Shown here: positions 34,738 through 44,385 of the stretch, piece by piece
Position numbering within the stretch: position 1 is the stretch's first letter
Layout of the letters: each line of letters starts with the position of its first letter
Source: Sporosarcina ureae DSM 2281
Lineage (GTDB): Bacteria > Bacillota > Bacilli > Bacillales_A > Planococcaceae
Reading direction: 5' to 3'
DNA: 64,000 bases
Assembly (NCBI RefSeq): GCF_000425545.1
Contig: NZ_AUDQ01000007.1
Span: forward strand, 62,001-126,000
Translations under genes and position numbers: made by a program
The notes under the pieces: generated by a model
The model's database searches: none
What the model was told of the DNA's origin: nothing
What the model saw: the letters and a program-made list of their open reading frames with translations, nothing else

Positions 34738-36076
34738 GCAATATATGTGGCTACCATTTACACAAATGTCGGATTACGAGAAAGACCCGCTCATCATTGC
34801 AAGCGGAGAAGGCGTGACAGTTACGGATATACATGGCAAAACGTATTTGGACGGCTATTCCTCTTTGTGGCTAAATGTACATGGCCACCGAAAAAAGGAA
34901 TTAGATGAAGCGATCCAAACACAACTGCAGTCCATTGCTCATTCGACGTTACTCGGTGCTGCAAATATACCTTCGATTTTGTTGGCGGAGAAATTAGTGA
35001 AATTAGTGCCCGAAAGATTGACCCGTGTATTTTACTCGGACAGTGGCGCGACGTCTGTTGAGATAGCGGTGAAGATGGCGTATCAGTATTGGCAGAATAA
35101 AGGTCTGGAGAAAAAAACACGCTTTGTGACAGTTAGCAACGGATATCATGGTGATACGGTCGGTACGATGAGTGTTGGTTCTATTGAACTGTATCACAAA
35201 GTCTATACTTCCCTATTATTTGATGCGCTCGTCATTCCATTCCCATCCGTTTACCGCCACCCTTCAGGTGATGAGAATATCGTGCGAGATGAAAGTCTGC
35301 AGGAACTGCGCTTGCTATTTGAAGAACGCCATGAAGAAATTGCGGGAATGGTGCTTGAGCCGATGATTCAAGGAGCGGGCGGGATGAATACGATGCCAGC
35401 AGGTTATTTAAAGGGCGTTGAAAAATTGTGCAACGAATTTAACGTTTTACTCATAGTCGATGAAGTGGCTACCGGTTTCGGTCGTACTGGGAAAATGTTC
35501 GCTGTTGAGCATGAAGGAATCCAACCCGATCTGATGACTGTAGCAAAAGGACTTACAGGGGGCTATTTACCAGTCGCCGCTACATTCGCGACCGAAGAAA
35601 TCTACGATGCGTTTTACGGAGAATATGAGGAAATGAAAACATTCTTCCATGGACACTCTTACACGGGGAACCAGCTTGGATGTGCAGTAGCACTAGCTAA
35701 CTTGGAAATTTTCGAGAAAGAGCAACTCGTAAAGCAGTCAGAGGAAAAGTCTACGTTTCTTAAAGAATTACTAGTGAACGTCAAGCAACTTCCGCATGTG
35801 GGAGACGTCAGACAATGTGGCTTGATGTGCGGAATTGAAATCGTAAAAGACAAGCACACAAAAGAGTCTTTCCCATTAGAAAGCCGTGTAGCTTACCGGG
35901 CTACATTGGAAATGAGAAAGCTCGGTTTGCTAACAAGGCCGCTCGGGGATGTCATTGTCCTAATGCCGCCTCTAGCTACTTCAAATGAACAGTTAGCGGA
36001 AATGGTCGCTCTCATGGTAGAAGGAATTAAAGCAGTGACAGAAGAATCGGTTGCTATGGATAGTATTCAGCAATAA
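34706..36076 (+). CDS. bioA: Adenosylmethionine-8-amino-7-oxononanoate aminotransferase BioA
   Basis: PLP enzyme converting 7-keto-8-aminopelargonate to 7,8-diaminopelargonate. 456 residues from a GTG at 34706, nine bases after GGAGG. Landmarks: [16 protein letters not shown] near the N terminus, [19 protein letters not shown], the cofactor aspartate in [15 protein letters not shown], and the PLP lysine in [12 protein letters not shown]. The long overlap with bioD shows tight coupling. In the biotin pathway BioA acts just before BioD. Confidence 0.95.
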   Translation: MEANQLLKKSKQYMWLPFTQMSDYEKDPLIIASGEGVTVTDIHGKTYLDGYSSLWLNVHGHRKKELDEAIQTQLQSIAHSTLLGAANIPSILLAEKLVKLVPERLTRVFYSDSGATSVEIAVKMAYQYWQNKGLEKKTRFVTVSNGYHGDTVGTMSVGSIELYHKVYTSLLFDALVIPFPSVYRHPSGDENIVRDESLQELRLLFEERHEEIAGMVLEPMIQGAGGMNTMPAGYLKGVEKLCNEFNVLLIVDEVATGFGRTGKMFAVEHEGIQPDLMTVAKGLTGGYLPVAATFATEEIYDAFYGEYEEMKTFFHGHSYTGNQLGCAVALANLEIFEKEQLVKQSEEKSTFLKELLVNVKQLPHVGDVRQCGLMCGIEIVKDKHTKESFPLESRVAYRATLEMRKLGLLTRPLGDVIVLMPPLATSNEQLAEMVALMVEGIKAVTEESVAMDSIQQ

Positions 36077-36087
36077 CTACAAACAGA

Positions 36088-36137
36088 TAAAAAAGTCCAT
36101 GCTAGAAACAAACATTGTTTCTAGCATGGACTTTCTT
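36088..36137 (+). terminator. Intrinsic terminator of bioDA
   Basis: A near-perfect 20-bp stem (36092-36111 with 36115-36134) ending in CATGGACTTT and a short T-rich tail. Confidence 0.85.
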
Positions 36138-36221
36138 GAATCACCTTTTATATGGATAACACCTTTGTCAAATCAGAGGTATTAGTAATCTTTGCATTTA
36201 CAAACAGATATAAGTTCACCA

Positions 36222-37106
36222 TCACTTGACAAACCGCTCCACCATTTCTCGTGTCACATGAAAACGAGGATCAGAGCTATTTCCCTCCACTTCTTCTACT
36301 CCAATTAATACGGAAATTACCCGTTCCCCATTGAATACACCACTACCCGTAAAACACGAACCCGCCGCATCGGTATAACCGGTCTTTAATCCGTCGATAC
36401 CGTCCATTTGCATGCGCATACCCGGTAACAGTAGATTCGTATTCCACATCTTCATTCCTTCGTTAGACATGAAATGCGTCATGCTAGCAAACTCCAATAC
36501 TTCAGGATGCGTTGCGATGAGTCGATCAGCGATAATTGCCATGTCATGTGCGGAAGCTAAATTGTTCTGATCATCACCTCTGCCAAGATAATTGCCATCT
36601 AAGCCATGTGGATTATAAAAAACGGTTTTCTTTAGCTTAAACGCACGTGCTTGTTCATTCATGATGGCAACGAATTCATCTTCTGTCCCTGCCACGATCT
36701 CAGCTAACGCAAGGGCCGCATCATTTGCTGAAATGACTGTCATCGCCGTAAACAATTCACGTACTGTATAGCTTTCATTCGCTTTCATGCCGAGCTTCGC
36801 AGCACTAGCGAACTGTGCCATATCTAGCACCGTGGGACTTGGTTGGTAGGTAGTTTCCCAGGAAATCGTTCCATTTTTGATCGTATTTAAAACGATATAT
36901 TGTGTCATTAATTTTGTCATACTAGCAATGGGTAATGACTTTTTGCTGTTTTCCTCATATAACACCTCACCTGTATGTGCATTGTATAGAATCATGGCCT
37001 TCGACGAGGCACTCCAATTTTCATCTACCAATTGCACATCGTTCCATTGGGTAACAACAGCATAGATCCCCAAACAGATGAGTAATATCAATAGTAATTT
37101 CTTCAT
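36222..37106 (-). CDS. D-alanyl-D-alanine carboxypeptidase (PBP5-like serine hydrolase)
   Basis: Penicillin-binding carboxypeptidase that trims peptidoglycan pentapeptides. 294 residues with an N-terminal hydrophobic signal or anchor (residues 3-20). Active-site motifs are all present: SMTK (Ser-x-x-Lys, near residue 62), SAN (near 125), and KTGY (near 240). It ends soon after the catalytic domain, without the C-terminal amphipathic anchor of DacA, so the N-terminal helix probably holds it at the membrane. It could be a DacF-like sporulation enzyme; no spoIIA genes are adjacent. Confidence 0.9.
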   Translation of the reverse strand: MKKLLLILLICLGIYAVVTQWNDVQLVDENWSASSKAMILYNAHTGEVLYEENSKKSLPIASMTKLMTQYIVLNTIKNGTISWETTYQPSPTVLDMAQFASAAKLGMKANESYTVRELFTAMTVISANDAALALAEIVAGTEDEFVAIMNEQARAFKLKKTVFYNPHGLDGNYLGRGDDQNNLASAHDMAIIADRLIATHPEVLEFASMTHFMSNEGMKMWNTNLLLPGMRMQMDGIDGLKTGYTDAAGSCFTGSGVFNGERVISVLIGVEEVEGNSSDPRFHVTREMVERFVK

Positions 37107-37360
37107 GTATACACCTGCCTATACTATTCATTATGAAGTAGAAATCTGAAGAATGGTAGCGGATATTTCTTAAGAATGTATGAAGACTATAAAATATTTT
37201 CAATGTAGAAAATATGCCATGCTCATAGTGAAGAGGTTTCATTTAACCTATCTAGTAGAAAGTTGGTAGATTGGAAGTAAGTTATTTATAACTAGAAATC
37301 CCTTGCTTGTTAACTACTTTTGAACTGAATTTCAAAATCCGAAATATAATCTCCTTAAAT

Positions 37361-37417
37361 ATGAAAGCGTTTGCTATAATCTAATTATTCAGGCTATCGC
37401 ACTATTAAATTGCGATA
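37361..37417 (+). promoter_or_regulatory. Candidate cre site, -10 box and inverted repeat upstream of ggt
   Basis: ATGAAAGCGTTTGCT (37361-37375) fits the CcpA cre consensus WTGNAANCGNWNNCW at every defined position. It abuts a perfect TATAAT (37375-37380); no good -35 is seen. TATCGCA (37395-37401) and TGCGATA (37411-37417) form an inverted repeat in the early leader. The rest of the 37107-37486 gap shows nothing I can name. Confidence 0.55.
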
Positions 37418-37486
37418 ATCTAACTTAATTGGGAAGGAGATCCACTGCTGGAGTAAAGTAAAAACATTTCTGAAAGGGTGAAGTAA

Positions 37487-39241
37487 TTGAAGAAACGATT
37501 GAATTGGATTCTAGTGCTTCCATTGAGTTTTTTACTTTTATTCAGTACATTACCGGGAACTATACTTGCTAGCGAATGGGATACGGACTATTCAAATTAT
37601 CGTCAAGTAGCAACTGGACTTGATGGTATGGTAACGACGGCGCATCCATTAGCATCGAAAGTCGGTGCTGATGTATTAGCGAATGGCGGGAATGCGATTG
37701 ACGCCGCTGTCGCTATCCAATTTGCACTGAACGTGACTGAGCCTATGATGTCTGGTATTGGTGGCGGAGGCTTCCTTATGTATTATGATGCCAATACGGA
37801 TAAAACACAGATCATCAACAGCCGTGAACGCGCACCTGCAGGAGCTACTCCAAATATGTTTTTAGATGAAAAAGGTGAACCGATCCCCTTCTCTAAACGT
37901 GTGGAAGGTGGAAATTCAGTTGGGGTACCTGGAACGTTAAAAGGACTGGAGGAAGCACTTTCACGCTTCGGTACAATTCCAATGTCCGAATTAATTGATC
38001 CCGCAATTGACTTAGCGCGAAATGGCTTTCCAATTGACTCGGTACTTGCGGAAGCTATTGAAGATAATAAGCTCAAACTAGCTTTCAAAGAGTCCGGAAA
38101 AATATTCGTACCTGACGGCAAGCCTATGCGTGAAGGCGACTTATTAGTACAAAAAGATCTAGCGAATACATTTGAATTAATTAAAAACCAAGGAACAGAT
38201 GTATTTTACAAAGGAGAAATTGCACAAGCTATCGCAGGCGCAGTACAACAATATGGCGGCACTATGACACCTGAAGATTTACGTACATACGCGATTACGA
38301 TGGATGATCCAATTTGGGGAGATTACAAAGGCTATCAGATTGCTAGCATGCCACCTCCTAGCTCTGGAGGCGTCTTCCTTCTTCAAATGCTTGGTATTCT
38401 GGATCACTTCAATCTATCTCAATATAACGTAAAATCATGGCAGAAATATCACCTACTGGCGGAAACTATGCACCTCGCATACGCTGACCGTGCCATGTAT
38501 GCTGGAGATCCTGATTTTGTCGACGTTCCATTAAAAGGACTATTGAATCCACAATATATCCAGGAACGTACGAATTTGATCAACTTAGATCACATGATGA
38601 AAGAGCCAAAAGCTGGAGATCCATGGAAGTATGAACATAAACCGAATGCGACTGTAGCTACAGTACAGCCCGTTCCAGACAAACTCGGTGAAACGACGCA
38701 CTACTCCGTAACGGATCAATGGGGCAATGTTGTATCTAACACGACAACCATTGAACAATTATTTGGTAGCGGAATCATGGTACCAGGTTACGGAATTGTC
38801 CTAAATAACGAACTAACGGACTTCGATGCAGTACCAGGCGGAGCGAACCAAGTGGAACCAAATAAACGTCCACTCAGCAGCATGACACCTACTATCGTAT
38901 TTGAAGATGGCAAGCCGGTTCTTACGGTTGGTTCCCCTGGTGGACCTACAATTATCACATCAGTCCTACAAACAATTATTCATTCGATTGAATACGGTAT
39001 GGAGCTTAAGGCGGCTGTAGAAGAACCTAGAATCTATACAAACAGTACATCATCCTATCGTTATGAGAGCGAGATTCCACAAGAAACAATGGATTACTTG
39101 CGTGTACTTGGTCATCAATTTGGCGACAAGCCGACTACGATCGGGAACGTACAAAGTATTCTAATCGATCAAAAGGAAGGCGTCTATAAAGGCGTTGCTG
39201 ATTCCAGCCGTAATGGAGCTGCAATTGGTGTGAGTAAATAA
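37487..39241 (+). CDS. ggt: Gamma-glutamyltransferase
   Basis: Secreted enzyme hydrolysing or transferring the gamma-glutamyl group of glutathione or poly-gamma-glutamate. 584 residues from a TTG start preceded by AAAGGGTG. Signal peptide about 1-29. It is made as a precursor that cleaves itself before the catalytic Thr403 in GETTHYSV. Other landmarks: INSRERAPAGATPNMF, GTIPMSELIDPAIDLA, NNELTDF (lid region) and PLSSMTPTIV, GSPGGPTII (oxyanion region). Monocistronic with a terminator behind. Confidence 0.95.
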   Translation: MKKRLNWILVLPLSFLLLFSTLPGTILASEWDTDYSNYRQVATGLDGMVTTAHPLASKVGADVLANGGNAIDAAVAIQFALNVTEPMMSGIGGGGFLMYYDANTDKTQIINSRERAPAGATPNMFLDEKGEPIPFSKRVEGGNSVGVPGTLKGLEEALSRFGTIPMSELIDPAIDLARNGFPIDSVLAEAIEDNKLKLAFKESGKIFVPDGKPMREGDLLVQKDLANTFELIKNQGTDVFYKGEIAQAIAGAVQQYGGTMTPEDLRTYAITMDDPIWGDYKGYQIASMPPPSSGGVFLLQMLGILDHFNLSQYNVKSWQKYHLLAETMHLAYADRAMYAGDPDFVDVPLKGLLNPQYIQERTNLINLDHMMKEPKAGDPWKYEHKPNATVATVQPVPDKLGETTHYSVTDQWGNVVSNTTTIEQLFGSGIMVPGYGIVLNNELTDFDAVPGGANQVEPNKRPLSSMTPTIVFEDGKPVLTVGSPGGPTIITSVLQTIIHSIEYGMELKAAVEEPRIYTNSTSSYRYESEIPQETMDYLRVLGHQFGDKPTTIGNVQSILIDQKEGVYKGVADSSRNGAAIGVSK

Positions 39242-39261
39242 ATTACCAACATATTTATAGG

Positions 39262-39310
39262 AAAGCATCTTATCCCCTGCTATATCAACCAGGGACAAGG
39301 TGCTTTTTTT
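39262..39310 (+). terminator. Intrinsic terminator of ggt
   Basis: AAAGCATCTT(A)TCCC pairs with GGGA(C)AAGGTGCTTT around a 17-base loop, followed by seven T. Confidence 0.85.
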
Positions 39311-39476
39311 AGTGCAACCTCCATCACGCGAAAAACATTCCTATGCATTTCAGTAACAATCTTTGGCTTTCTAACATAAACGCGAAAATACAATTTAAAT
39401 TCACAAAAGAAATCAGTTGAACTCCTGTGTTATGGGCATAATAGCTAATAAAAAGCGTTACTGGAAAAGAGGTACA

Positions 39477-41669
39477 ATGGTGAAAACAAGCTGGAATATT
39501 TTTAAATTGGATTTGAAGCATATTAGTAAAAACTGGGTAGCTGCCCTATTGATTGGCGGATTGACTTTTTTACCATCTTTATATGCATGGCTGAATATCT
39601 ACGCAACATGGGACCCTTATGCCCATACCGACCAATTACCTGTCGCGATTGTCAATGAAGATGAAGGCGCGATGGTGCGTGACAAACAGATTGATGTCGG
39701 TAAAGAACTAATAAATACGTTACAAGATAATAAAGATATGGATTGGTCATTTACTACAAGTGAGGAAGCGATGGATGGCGTAGAATATGGTGACTATTTT
39801 GCAGCGATTTTTATTCCGAAAGACTTCTCCAGCAAACTTGCGACAGTCACTTCAGGAGAGCCAAAAAAAGCAGAAATTCATTATTTCGTCAATGAAAAAT
39901 TGAATTCTATTGCACCTAAAATTACGGAAAAAGGCGCTTCTGTCATTGTCGATAAAGTAAGCCGCCGTTTTATCTCTACTGTCAATGGTGTGGTACTCGA
40001 TTTGTTTAATGAACTTGGTATAGAAATCGAGAAAGATTTACCAGACATCAAGAAATTCGAGCAATACATTTTCGACATTCAAAAGCAACTACCGGCGATT
40101 CAGCAGACGTTAGAAGGAATTGTAACTGATGCCAACTCTGCGAAGCGCATCATCAACAAAGCGCAACAGTTACTGCCTGAAGCGAAACGAACTACGAATT
40201 CAGGACTGAAAACGATTAATGATACGTTGGATCAGCTGACAACAGCGCAGAACCGACTAGAAGCGGCTGCACCACGTATTAAAGCGGATTTGGAGAAAAT
40301 CGCTACTATTACGAATGAAACGAATGATTTCCTTAAACAGATTCAGCAACTATCACCTGACTTCACTGAATGGAATCGTACGACACAAGCAATTGACGAC
40401 CGTGTAACTGGCAGTATTGAAAAACTGGATGGACTTGAGCAAGACCTGCTGAATATCAAGAATGTAGCTGAACAATTAAACGGTGAACAAGCGAATGCAA
40501 CAGATGCCTCTCTGTCCCAGCCAATAGACGTCGCATTACTAAAAGTCGACAATCTCAAAAATCTACTCAATGAAATTCAACAAAATGCACGTACGATGGA
40601 CTCACTTGTGCAAGGTGAAGAAGAGCGTCTACGTAATAGTATTAATGATTTGCAAAAGATTGCAGAAAACACGTCTATTCAAGCTAATTCATTCCTAAAA
40701 GAATATACCGACACGATAGAACCTTACATCCGCAAAGAAATTGCCCAGGCATTGAAGACACTAACTAGTGCCAAAGCGTTGCTGACAGAAGTACAGAACA
40801 CCATTCCCGAAGTACAACAAACATTAACTAGTGCTGATACACACTTGACGCAAGGTAAACAGCAAGTCGAGAGCGCGTTAAACCAATACCCATATGTCTA
40901 CGAGAAAGTGAACCAGCTCGCAAATCGTATTGAGGATATTCAAGGCACAACAGATATCAATGAAATCATCGACTTACTGCAAAATAATCCACAAGCGGAG
41001 CGCAGCTTCTTTGAGGAACCGATTGTATTAAATGAAACAAAACTATTCCCGATCAAAAATTACGGTACCGGCATGACACCTTTTTATACGGTACTTTCGA
41101 TTTGGGTCGGTTGTTTATTGTTAATTTCCTTACTCTCTACAGACATTAATCGGGAAGGTACATTCACGGCTAGACAAATTTATGTAGGTCGGCTTTTCAC
41201 ATTTGGTTTGATCGGATGCATTCAGACGCTAATCGTGATGACAGGCGATATCGTGCTGCTTGGTGTAACCGTCAAAGAACCGCTACCATTTTTCTTGTTT
41301 GGTTTATTGATCAGCATAGTGTTCATGTCAATCGTCTATACGCTCGTCTCAGTGTTCGGTGATGTAGGCAAAGCGATGGCCATTATCTTACTCGTGCTAC
41401 AGATTGCAGGATCTGGCGGCACGTATCCGATTATGCTACTACCTTCATTTTTCCAGTGGATCAACCCTTTCCTACCTTTCACGTACGCAATTGACTTGAT
41501 GAGAGAGGCCGTTGGAGGAATCGTCTGGGCCCGAACTATAAAGGATCTGTTGTTTTTGGCGGTAGTTGGATTGGCATTCATTACATTCGGTATAGTATTC
41601 AAAGAAAAAATGAATAAAGCGACCAATCATCTTTTAGCGAAATCACGTGAAACCGATTTATTTCATTAA
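39477..41669 (+). CDS. YhgE/Pip family membrane protein
   Basis: Large membrane protein of 730 residues. I chose the ATG at 39477, preceded by AAAGAGG; the frame extends upstream without a ribosome site. Layout: one helix at about 20-40 (ALLIGGLTFLPSLYAWLNIYATWDPY region, location only), a long extracellular section of about 480 residues rich in heptads (tape-measure-like coiled coil), and five or six C-terminal helices (about 535-715). This is the plan of YhgE, phage-infection protein Pip and ESX/type VII-associated EsaA-like proteins. There are no type VII genes nearby, so YhgE/Pip is the cautious name. Confidence 0.9.
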   Translation: MVKTSWNIFKLDLKHISKNWVAALLIGGLTFLPSLYAWLNIYATWDPYAHTDQLPVAIVNEDEGAMVRDKQIDVGKELINTLQDNKDMDWSFTTSEEAMDGVEYGDYFAAIFIPKDFSSKLATVTSGEPKKAEIHYFVNEKLNSIAPKITEKGASVIVDKVSRRFISTVNGVVLDLFNELGIEIEKDLPDIKKFEQYIFDIQKQLPAIQQTLEGIVTDANSAKRIINKAQQLLPEAKRTTNSGLKTINDTLDQLTTAQNRLEAAAPRIKADLEKIATITNETNDFLKQIQQLSPDFTEWNRTTQAIDDRVTGSIEKLDGLEQDLLNIKNVAEQLNGEQANATDASLSQPIDVALLKVDNLKNLLNEIQQNARTMDSLVQGEEERLRNSINDLQKIAENTSIQANSFLKEYTDTIEPYIRKEIAQALKTLTSAKALLTEVQNTIPEVQQTLTSADTHLTQGKQQVESALNQYPYVYEKVNQLANRIEDIQGTTDINEIIDLLQNNPQAERSFFEEPIVLNETKLFPIKNYGTGMTPFYTVLSIWVGCLLLISLLSTDINREGTFTARQIYVGRLFTFGLIGCIQTLIVMTGDIVLLGVTVKEPLPFFLFGLLISIVFMSIVYTLVSVFGDVGKAMAIILLVLQIAGSGGTYPIMLLPSFFQWINPFLPFTYAIDLMREAVGGIVWARTIKDLLFLAVVGLAFITFGIVFKEKMNKATNHLLAKSRETDLFH

Positions 41670-41786
41670 ACTGTTGCATATAATTTGTCTACTGAATGTA
41701 AAGTGTTTCTCTGACCGCTCTGACATAGTAGCACTCGCTTATGGTGATTTATATGATATTCAACGGAAATAATATGCAGCACAACA

Positions 41787-41815
41787 AAACCTCCCTACAT
41801 TGGTAAGGAGGTTTT
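41787..41815 (+). terminator. Probable terminator of the YhgE/Pip gene
   Basis: AAAACCTCC and GGAGGTTTT stem with an 11-base loop. Together with the terminator at 41970-42015 this is all I can identify in the 41670-42084 gap. Confidence 0.75.
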
Positions 41816-41969
41816 ACGTCGTGTTAACTTATATATAATATTTCAGCGCGTCTGGAAATTCCCACAAAAAAATAAAATGTAGTCTGTTGAACACTTTGAA
41901 TTTCAAAATAAATATCTCAATGATTCTAAACAAGTTTATTTTTATTTGTAATAGTAACTCTTTCAATAC

Positions 41970-42015
41970 AAAAAAGACGACAATCCATTCACGTTTGAAT
42001 GAATTGTCGTCTTTT
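41970..42015. terminator. Terminator of the spore protein gene (symmetrical)
   Basis: AAAAAGACGACAATCCATTC and GAATGAATTGTCGTCTTTT form a long stem with one mismatch. On the minus strand it is followed by TTTTTT, 70 bases after the sasp stop codon. Confidence 0.9.
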
Positions 42016-42084
42016 AATTTTTGAGAAATCAAAGCGTATAGTGACATTGATTTTTCACATGCTAATCTAGCTGGTTAGAACCGA

Positions 42085-42294
42085 TTACTTCGTATAACCG
42101 TTCATTTGTGATTGAGCCTGACGCACTAATCGCTTTGTGATTTCTCCGCCGACGGATCCGTTGGCACGCGATGTGGAGTCTGGTCCAAGGTTTACACCGA
42201 ATTCGTTAGCGATCTCTTCCTTCATCTGGTTGATCGCTTGTTGTACGCCTGGAACTAAAAGTTGGTTTGAGTTGCTGTTGTTGTTGTTTGTCAT
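42085..42294 (-). CDS. Alpha/beta-type small acid-soluble spore protein
   Basis: DNA-binding protein that coats and protects chromosomal DNA in dormant spores and is degraded by the GPR protease at germination. 69 residues from the ATG at 42294, eight bases after AAGGAGG. After an Asn-rich N terminus it has the conserved blocks [22 protein letters not shown], where GPR cleaves within the EFGV stretch, and [21 protein letters not shown]. It shows that the organism makes endospores. Expression is normally by sigma-G in the forespore; I could not identify the promoter confidently. Confidence 0.97.
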   Translation of the reverse strand: MTNNNNSNSNQLLVPGVQQAINQMKEEIANEFGVNLGPDSTSRANGSVGGEITKRLVRQAQSQMNGYTK

Positions 42295-42404
42295 GTTGTC
42301 CACCTCCTTCTGACAATAGAATGAGCAATTTTTTAGAAAACATACTAAAAACTTTTAGAAACCATTATTTTTTATTTACTTCATATAAAGAGCACTCGTA
42401 CAAG

Positions 42405-42447
42405 GAAAATAAACAACCTCTACCGCAAGTACGCTGGCAGAGGTTGT
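42405..42447 (-). terminator. Intrinsic terminator of glpD
   Basis: Minus-strand ACAACCTCT / AGAGGTTGT stem with inner CC/GG pairs, followed by TTATTTTCC. Confidence 0.8.
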
Positions 42448-42451
42448 AGGC

Positions 42452-44131
42452 TTATGAACGGGTCTCCCCTTCTATTAGTGTTCCCATGCACAATTGTTTA
42501 CTCCGCTCTAACTCTTCGGTCATTTGTTTCTTCACGTCACTTGACCAGCCAAGTTGAACAGCTAGGAAATCGATGACAGGCTCTTTCCATTGATCGACCC
42601 AGTCGATGTCAAAGAGCAATGCGCCCGTACGTCTCCAGAAGAAGTCTACTGGTGTGCAAACGAATTCTTTTGAAATGGAATACCACACTTGCGCGTAAAT
42701 TTCGATCGGTAAATTGGCTCTCTGCGCGTCAGCCTTCCCGTTTTGAATTACGCCGAACAAATCATGTATGTTCGAACCGTAATGTGTCACGAGCGCATAA
42801 GCTGTTTTCTCCGTTAATCCTAGACTCATCCCTTCTTTCACCTTTCTCTGAACGAAAGTCTCAAACGCTTTCGAACCACCTACATGGCCACCTGAAATAG
42901 GGAGCTTTTTTGTACGGCTAGACGGCACTTTCTTGCCATATTGAGTCTGAAGATCTGCTGCGATTTGATCGACAATCGTTTCTGCCATTTTGCGATACCC
43001 GGTCAACTTACCGCCAGCAATCGTTAATAAACCAGAATCCGAGATCCAAATTTCATCTTTTCGGGATATCTCTGAAGCGCTCTTTCCTTCTTCTTGTATG
43101 AGAGGTCTAAGGCCCGCCCAACCCGATTCAATTTGCTCTTCGGAAATCTCAAGTTTCGGAAACACAAAACGAATGGCCTTCAGCAAGTACTCTTTGTCTG
43201 CCTGTGTGATCTGCGGCTCGGTCAAACTTCCTTGATAATCTGTATCCGTCGTTCCTATGTATGTTTTGCCATCCCGCGGAATTGCCAACACCATGCGACC
43301 GTCTGGTGTATCAAAATAAATAGTTTGTTTTAAAGGAAATACACATTGATCAAAGACTAAGTGAACACCTTTAGTCAAATGAAGCTTCTTATGATCAGGC
43401 ATAGCATCTTTGTAGCGGACTTCATTGACCCATGGACCTGCCGCATTGATTACTTTCTTCGCGCAAATCACTCGGGATTTTCCTGTTAGCTGATCGACCG
43501 CTTCGACTCCCGCCACTTTTCCGTCTTGATACACGAAGTCTGCCACTTTTGTATAATTTAATACCGATGCTCCGTGCTGGACAGCTTCTTTTATCACTTC
43601 AATAGTTAGGCGCGCATCGTCTGAACGATACTCTACGAATTTCCCTGCACCAAGGAGACCTTTTGGATTCAATTTTGGTTCAGCCAGTAATGTCTGTTTT
43701 TTTGAAAGCATACTTTTACGTTCTGACCTCTTTACTTTGGCTAACATATCATAGATACGTAAACCGATCGAACTGCTAAACTTTCCGAAAGTTCCTCCTT
43801 TATAAATGGGCAACAGCAGCCATGTGGGCGTCGTCACATGGGGTCCGTTTTCATAAACTACCGCACGTTCCTGTCCAGTTTGTGAAACGATTTTAAATTC
43901 GAGTTTTTTTAAATAACGCAATCCACCATGAATCATTTTCGTAGAGCGACTAGAAGTCCCCGCTGCAAAGTCCTGCATTTCTACTAACACTGTATTCAGC
44001 CCCCTGCTCGCTGCGTCGAGTGCTATACCTGCTCCAGTCACACCGCCTCCAATTATAAGTACATCAAATTCTTCTGTTCGTATATTTTCTAGTATGTCTT
44101 CTCGTTTATAACGAGGCTGTTGATTAATCAT
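42452..44131 (-). CDS. glpD: Aerobic glycerol-3-phosphate dehydrogenase
   Basis: FAD-dependent, membrane-associated oxidation of glycerol-3-phosphate to dihydroxyacetone phosphate, feeding electrons to the quinone pool. 559 residues, full length. Motifs: the FAD site VLIIGGGVTGAGIALDAASRG (location about 24-44), EMQDFAAGTSSRSTKMIHGGLRYL, and IGTTDTDYQG. The C-terminal DAO_C domain is complete. There is no glpF, glpK or glpP neighbour here, unlike B. subtilis. A TAGGAG site lies about 11 bases before the ATG. Confidence 0.95.
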   Translation of the reverse strand: MINQQPRYKREDILENIRTEEFDVLIIGGGVTGAGIALDAASRGLNTVLVEMQDFAAGTSSRSTKMIHGGLRYLKKLEFKIVSQTGQERAVVYENGPHVTTPTWLLLPIYKGGTFGKFSSSIGLRIYDMLAKVKRSERKSMLSKKQTLLAEPKLNPKGLLGAGKFVEYRSDDARLTIEVIKEAVQHGASVLNYTKVADFVYQDGKVAGVEAVDQLTGKSRVICAKKVINAAGPWVNEVRYKDAMPDHKKLHLTKGVHLVFDQCVFPLKQTIYFDTPDGRMVLAIPRDGKTYIGTTDTDYQGSLTEPQITQADKEYLLKAIRFVFPKLEISEEQIESGWAGLRPLIQEEGKSASEISRKDEIWISDSGLLTIAGGKLTGYRKMAETIVDQIAADLQTQYGKKVPSSRTKKLPISGGHVGGSKAFETFVQRKVKEGMSLGLTEKTAYALVTHYGSNIHDLFGVIQNGKADAQRANLPIEIYAQVWYSISKEFVCTPVDFFWRRTGALLFDIDWVDQWKEPVIDFLAVQLGWSSDVKKQMTEELERSKQLCMGTLIEGETRS

Positions 44132-44204
44132 ATGTAGTCAAGCTCCTATCTTTACTCGTTCAATAGCATAATACTACAACTAATCGGAATATTTTTAAAG
44201 TTAA

Positions 44205-44233
44205 TTGACAAACTATTTAATTCGTGTGATAAT
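44205..44233 (+). promoter_or_regulatory. Predicted promoter of the mtnKWXD operon
   Basis: TTGACA (44205-44210), 17-base spacer, GATAAT (44228-44233). Transcription would start near 44240, leaving a leader of about 145 bases before mtnK. Confidence 0.75.
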
Positions 44234-44332
44234 TTCTACATATTTAGTAGGAATTATTGTCACATATAGTACAACTAGAAAAATCGGCGCGTAGACTTTT
44301 ACCACAGCATGAGATAGACATTTGTTTGTAAC

Positions 44333-44364
44333 AGACCTATCCCCTTAGTGGATTGGTCTTTTTT
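44333..44364 (+). terminator. Terminator-like hairpin in the mtnK leader
   Basis: AGACCTATCC (44333-44342) and GGATTGGTCT (44350-44359) form a stem with one mismatch, followed by six T, 22 bases before the mtnK start codon. Its position between the promoter and the first gene suggests attenuation. Another hairpin (ATAATTTCTAC with GTAGGAATTAT, about 44229-44257) overlaps the -10 box. I see no SAM-I (S-box), T-box or other riboswitch core. Confidence 0.65.
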
Positions 44365-44385
44365 ATACTATAGGAGGTTGTATGG

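Noticed and set aside
39477-41669. Type VII secretion component EsaA
   Set aside because: The YhgE/Pip layout is shared with EsaA, but no EsxA, EssC or other type VII genes are near.
41716-41740. CGCTC followed 20 bp later by CGCTT, resembling the arrays
   Set aside because: Only two weak units and no match to the conserved end of the arrays; likely chance.
41829-42047. 72-codon minus-strand frame between YhgE/Pip and the spore protein gene
   Set aside because: It contains the whole terminator hairpin of the spore protein gene and has no ribosome site.
44234-44385. SAM-I riboswitch in the mtnK leader
   Set aside because: The conserved S-box blocks (GAGGGA, GGCCC, the GAAACC-GGCAACC region) are not present on reading.
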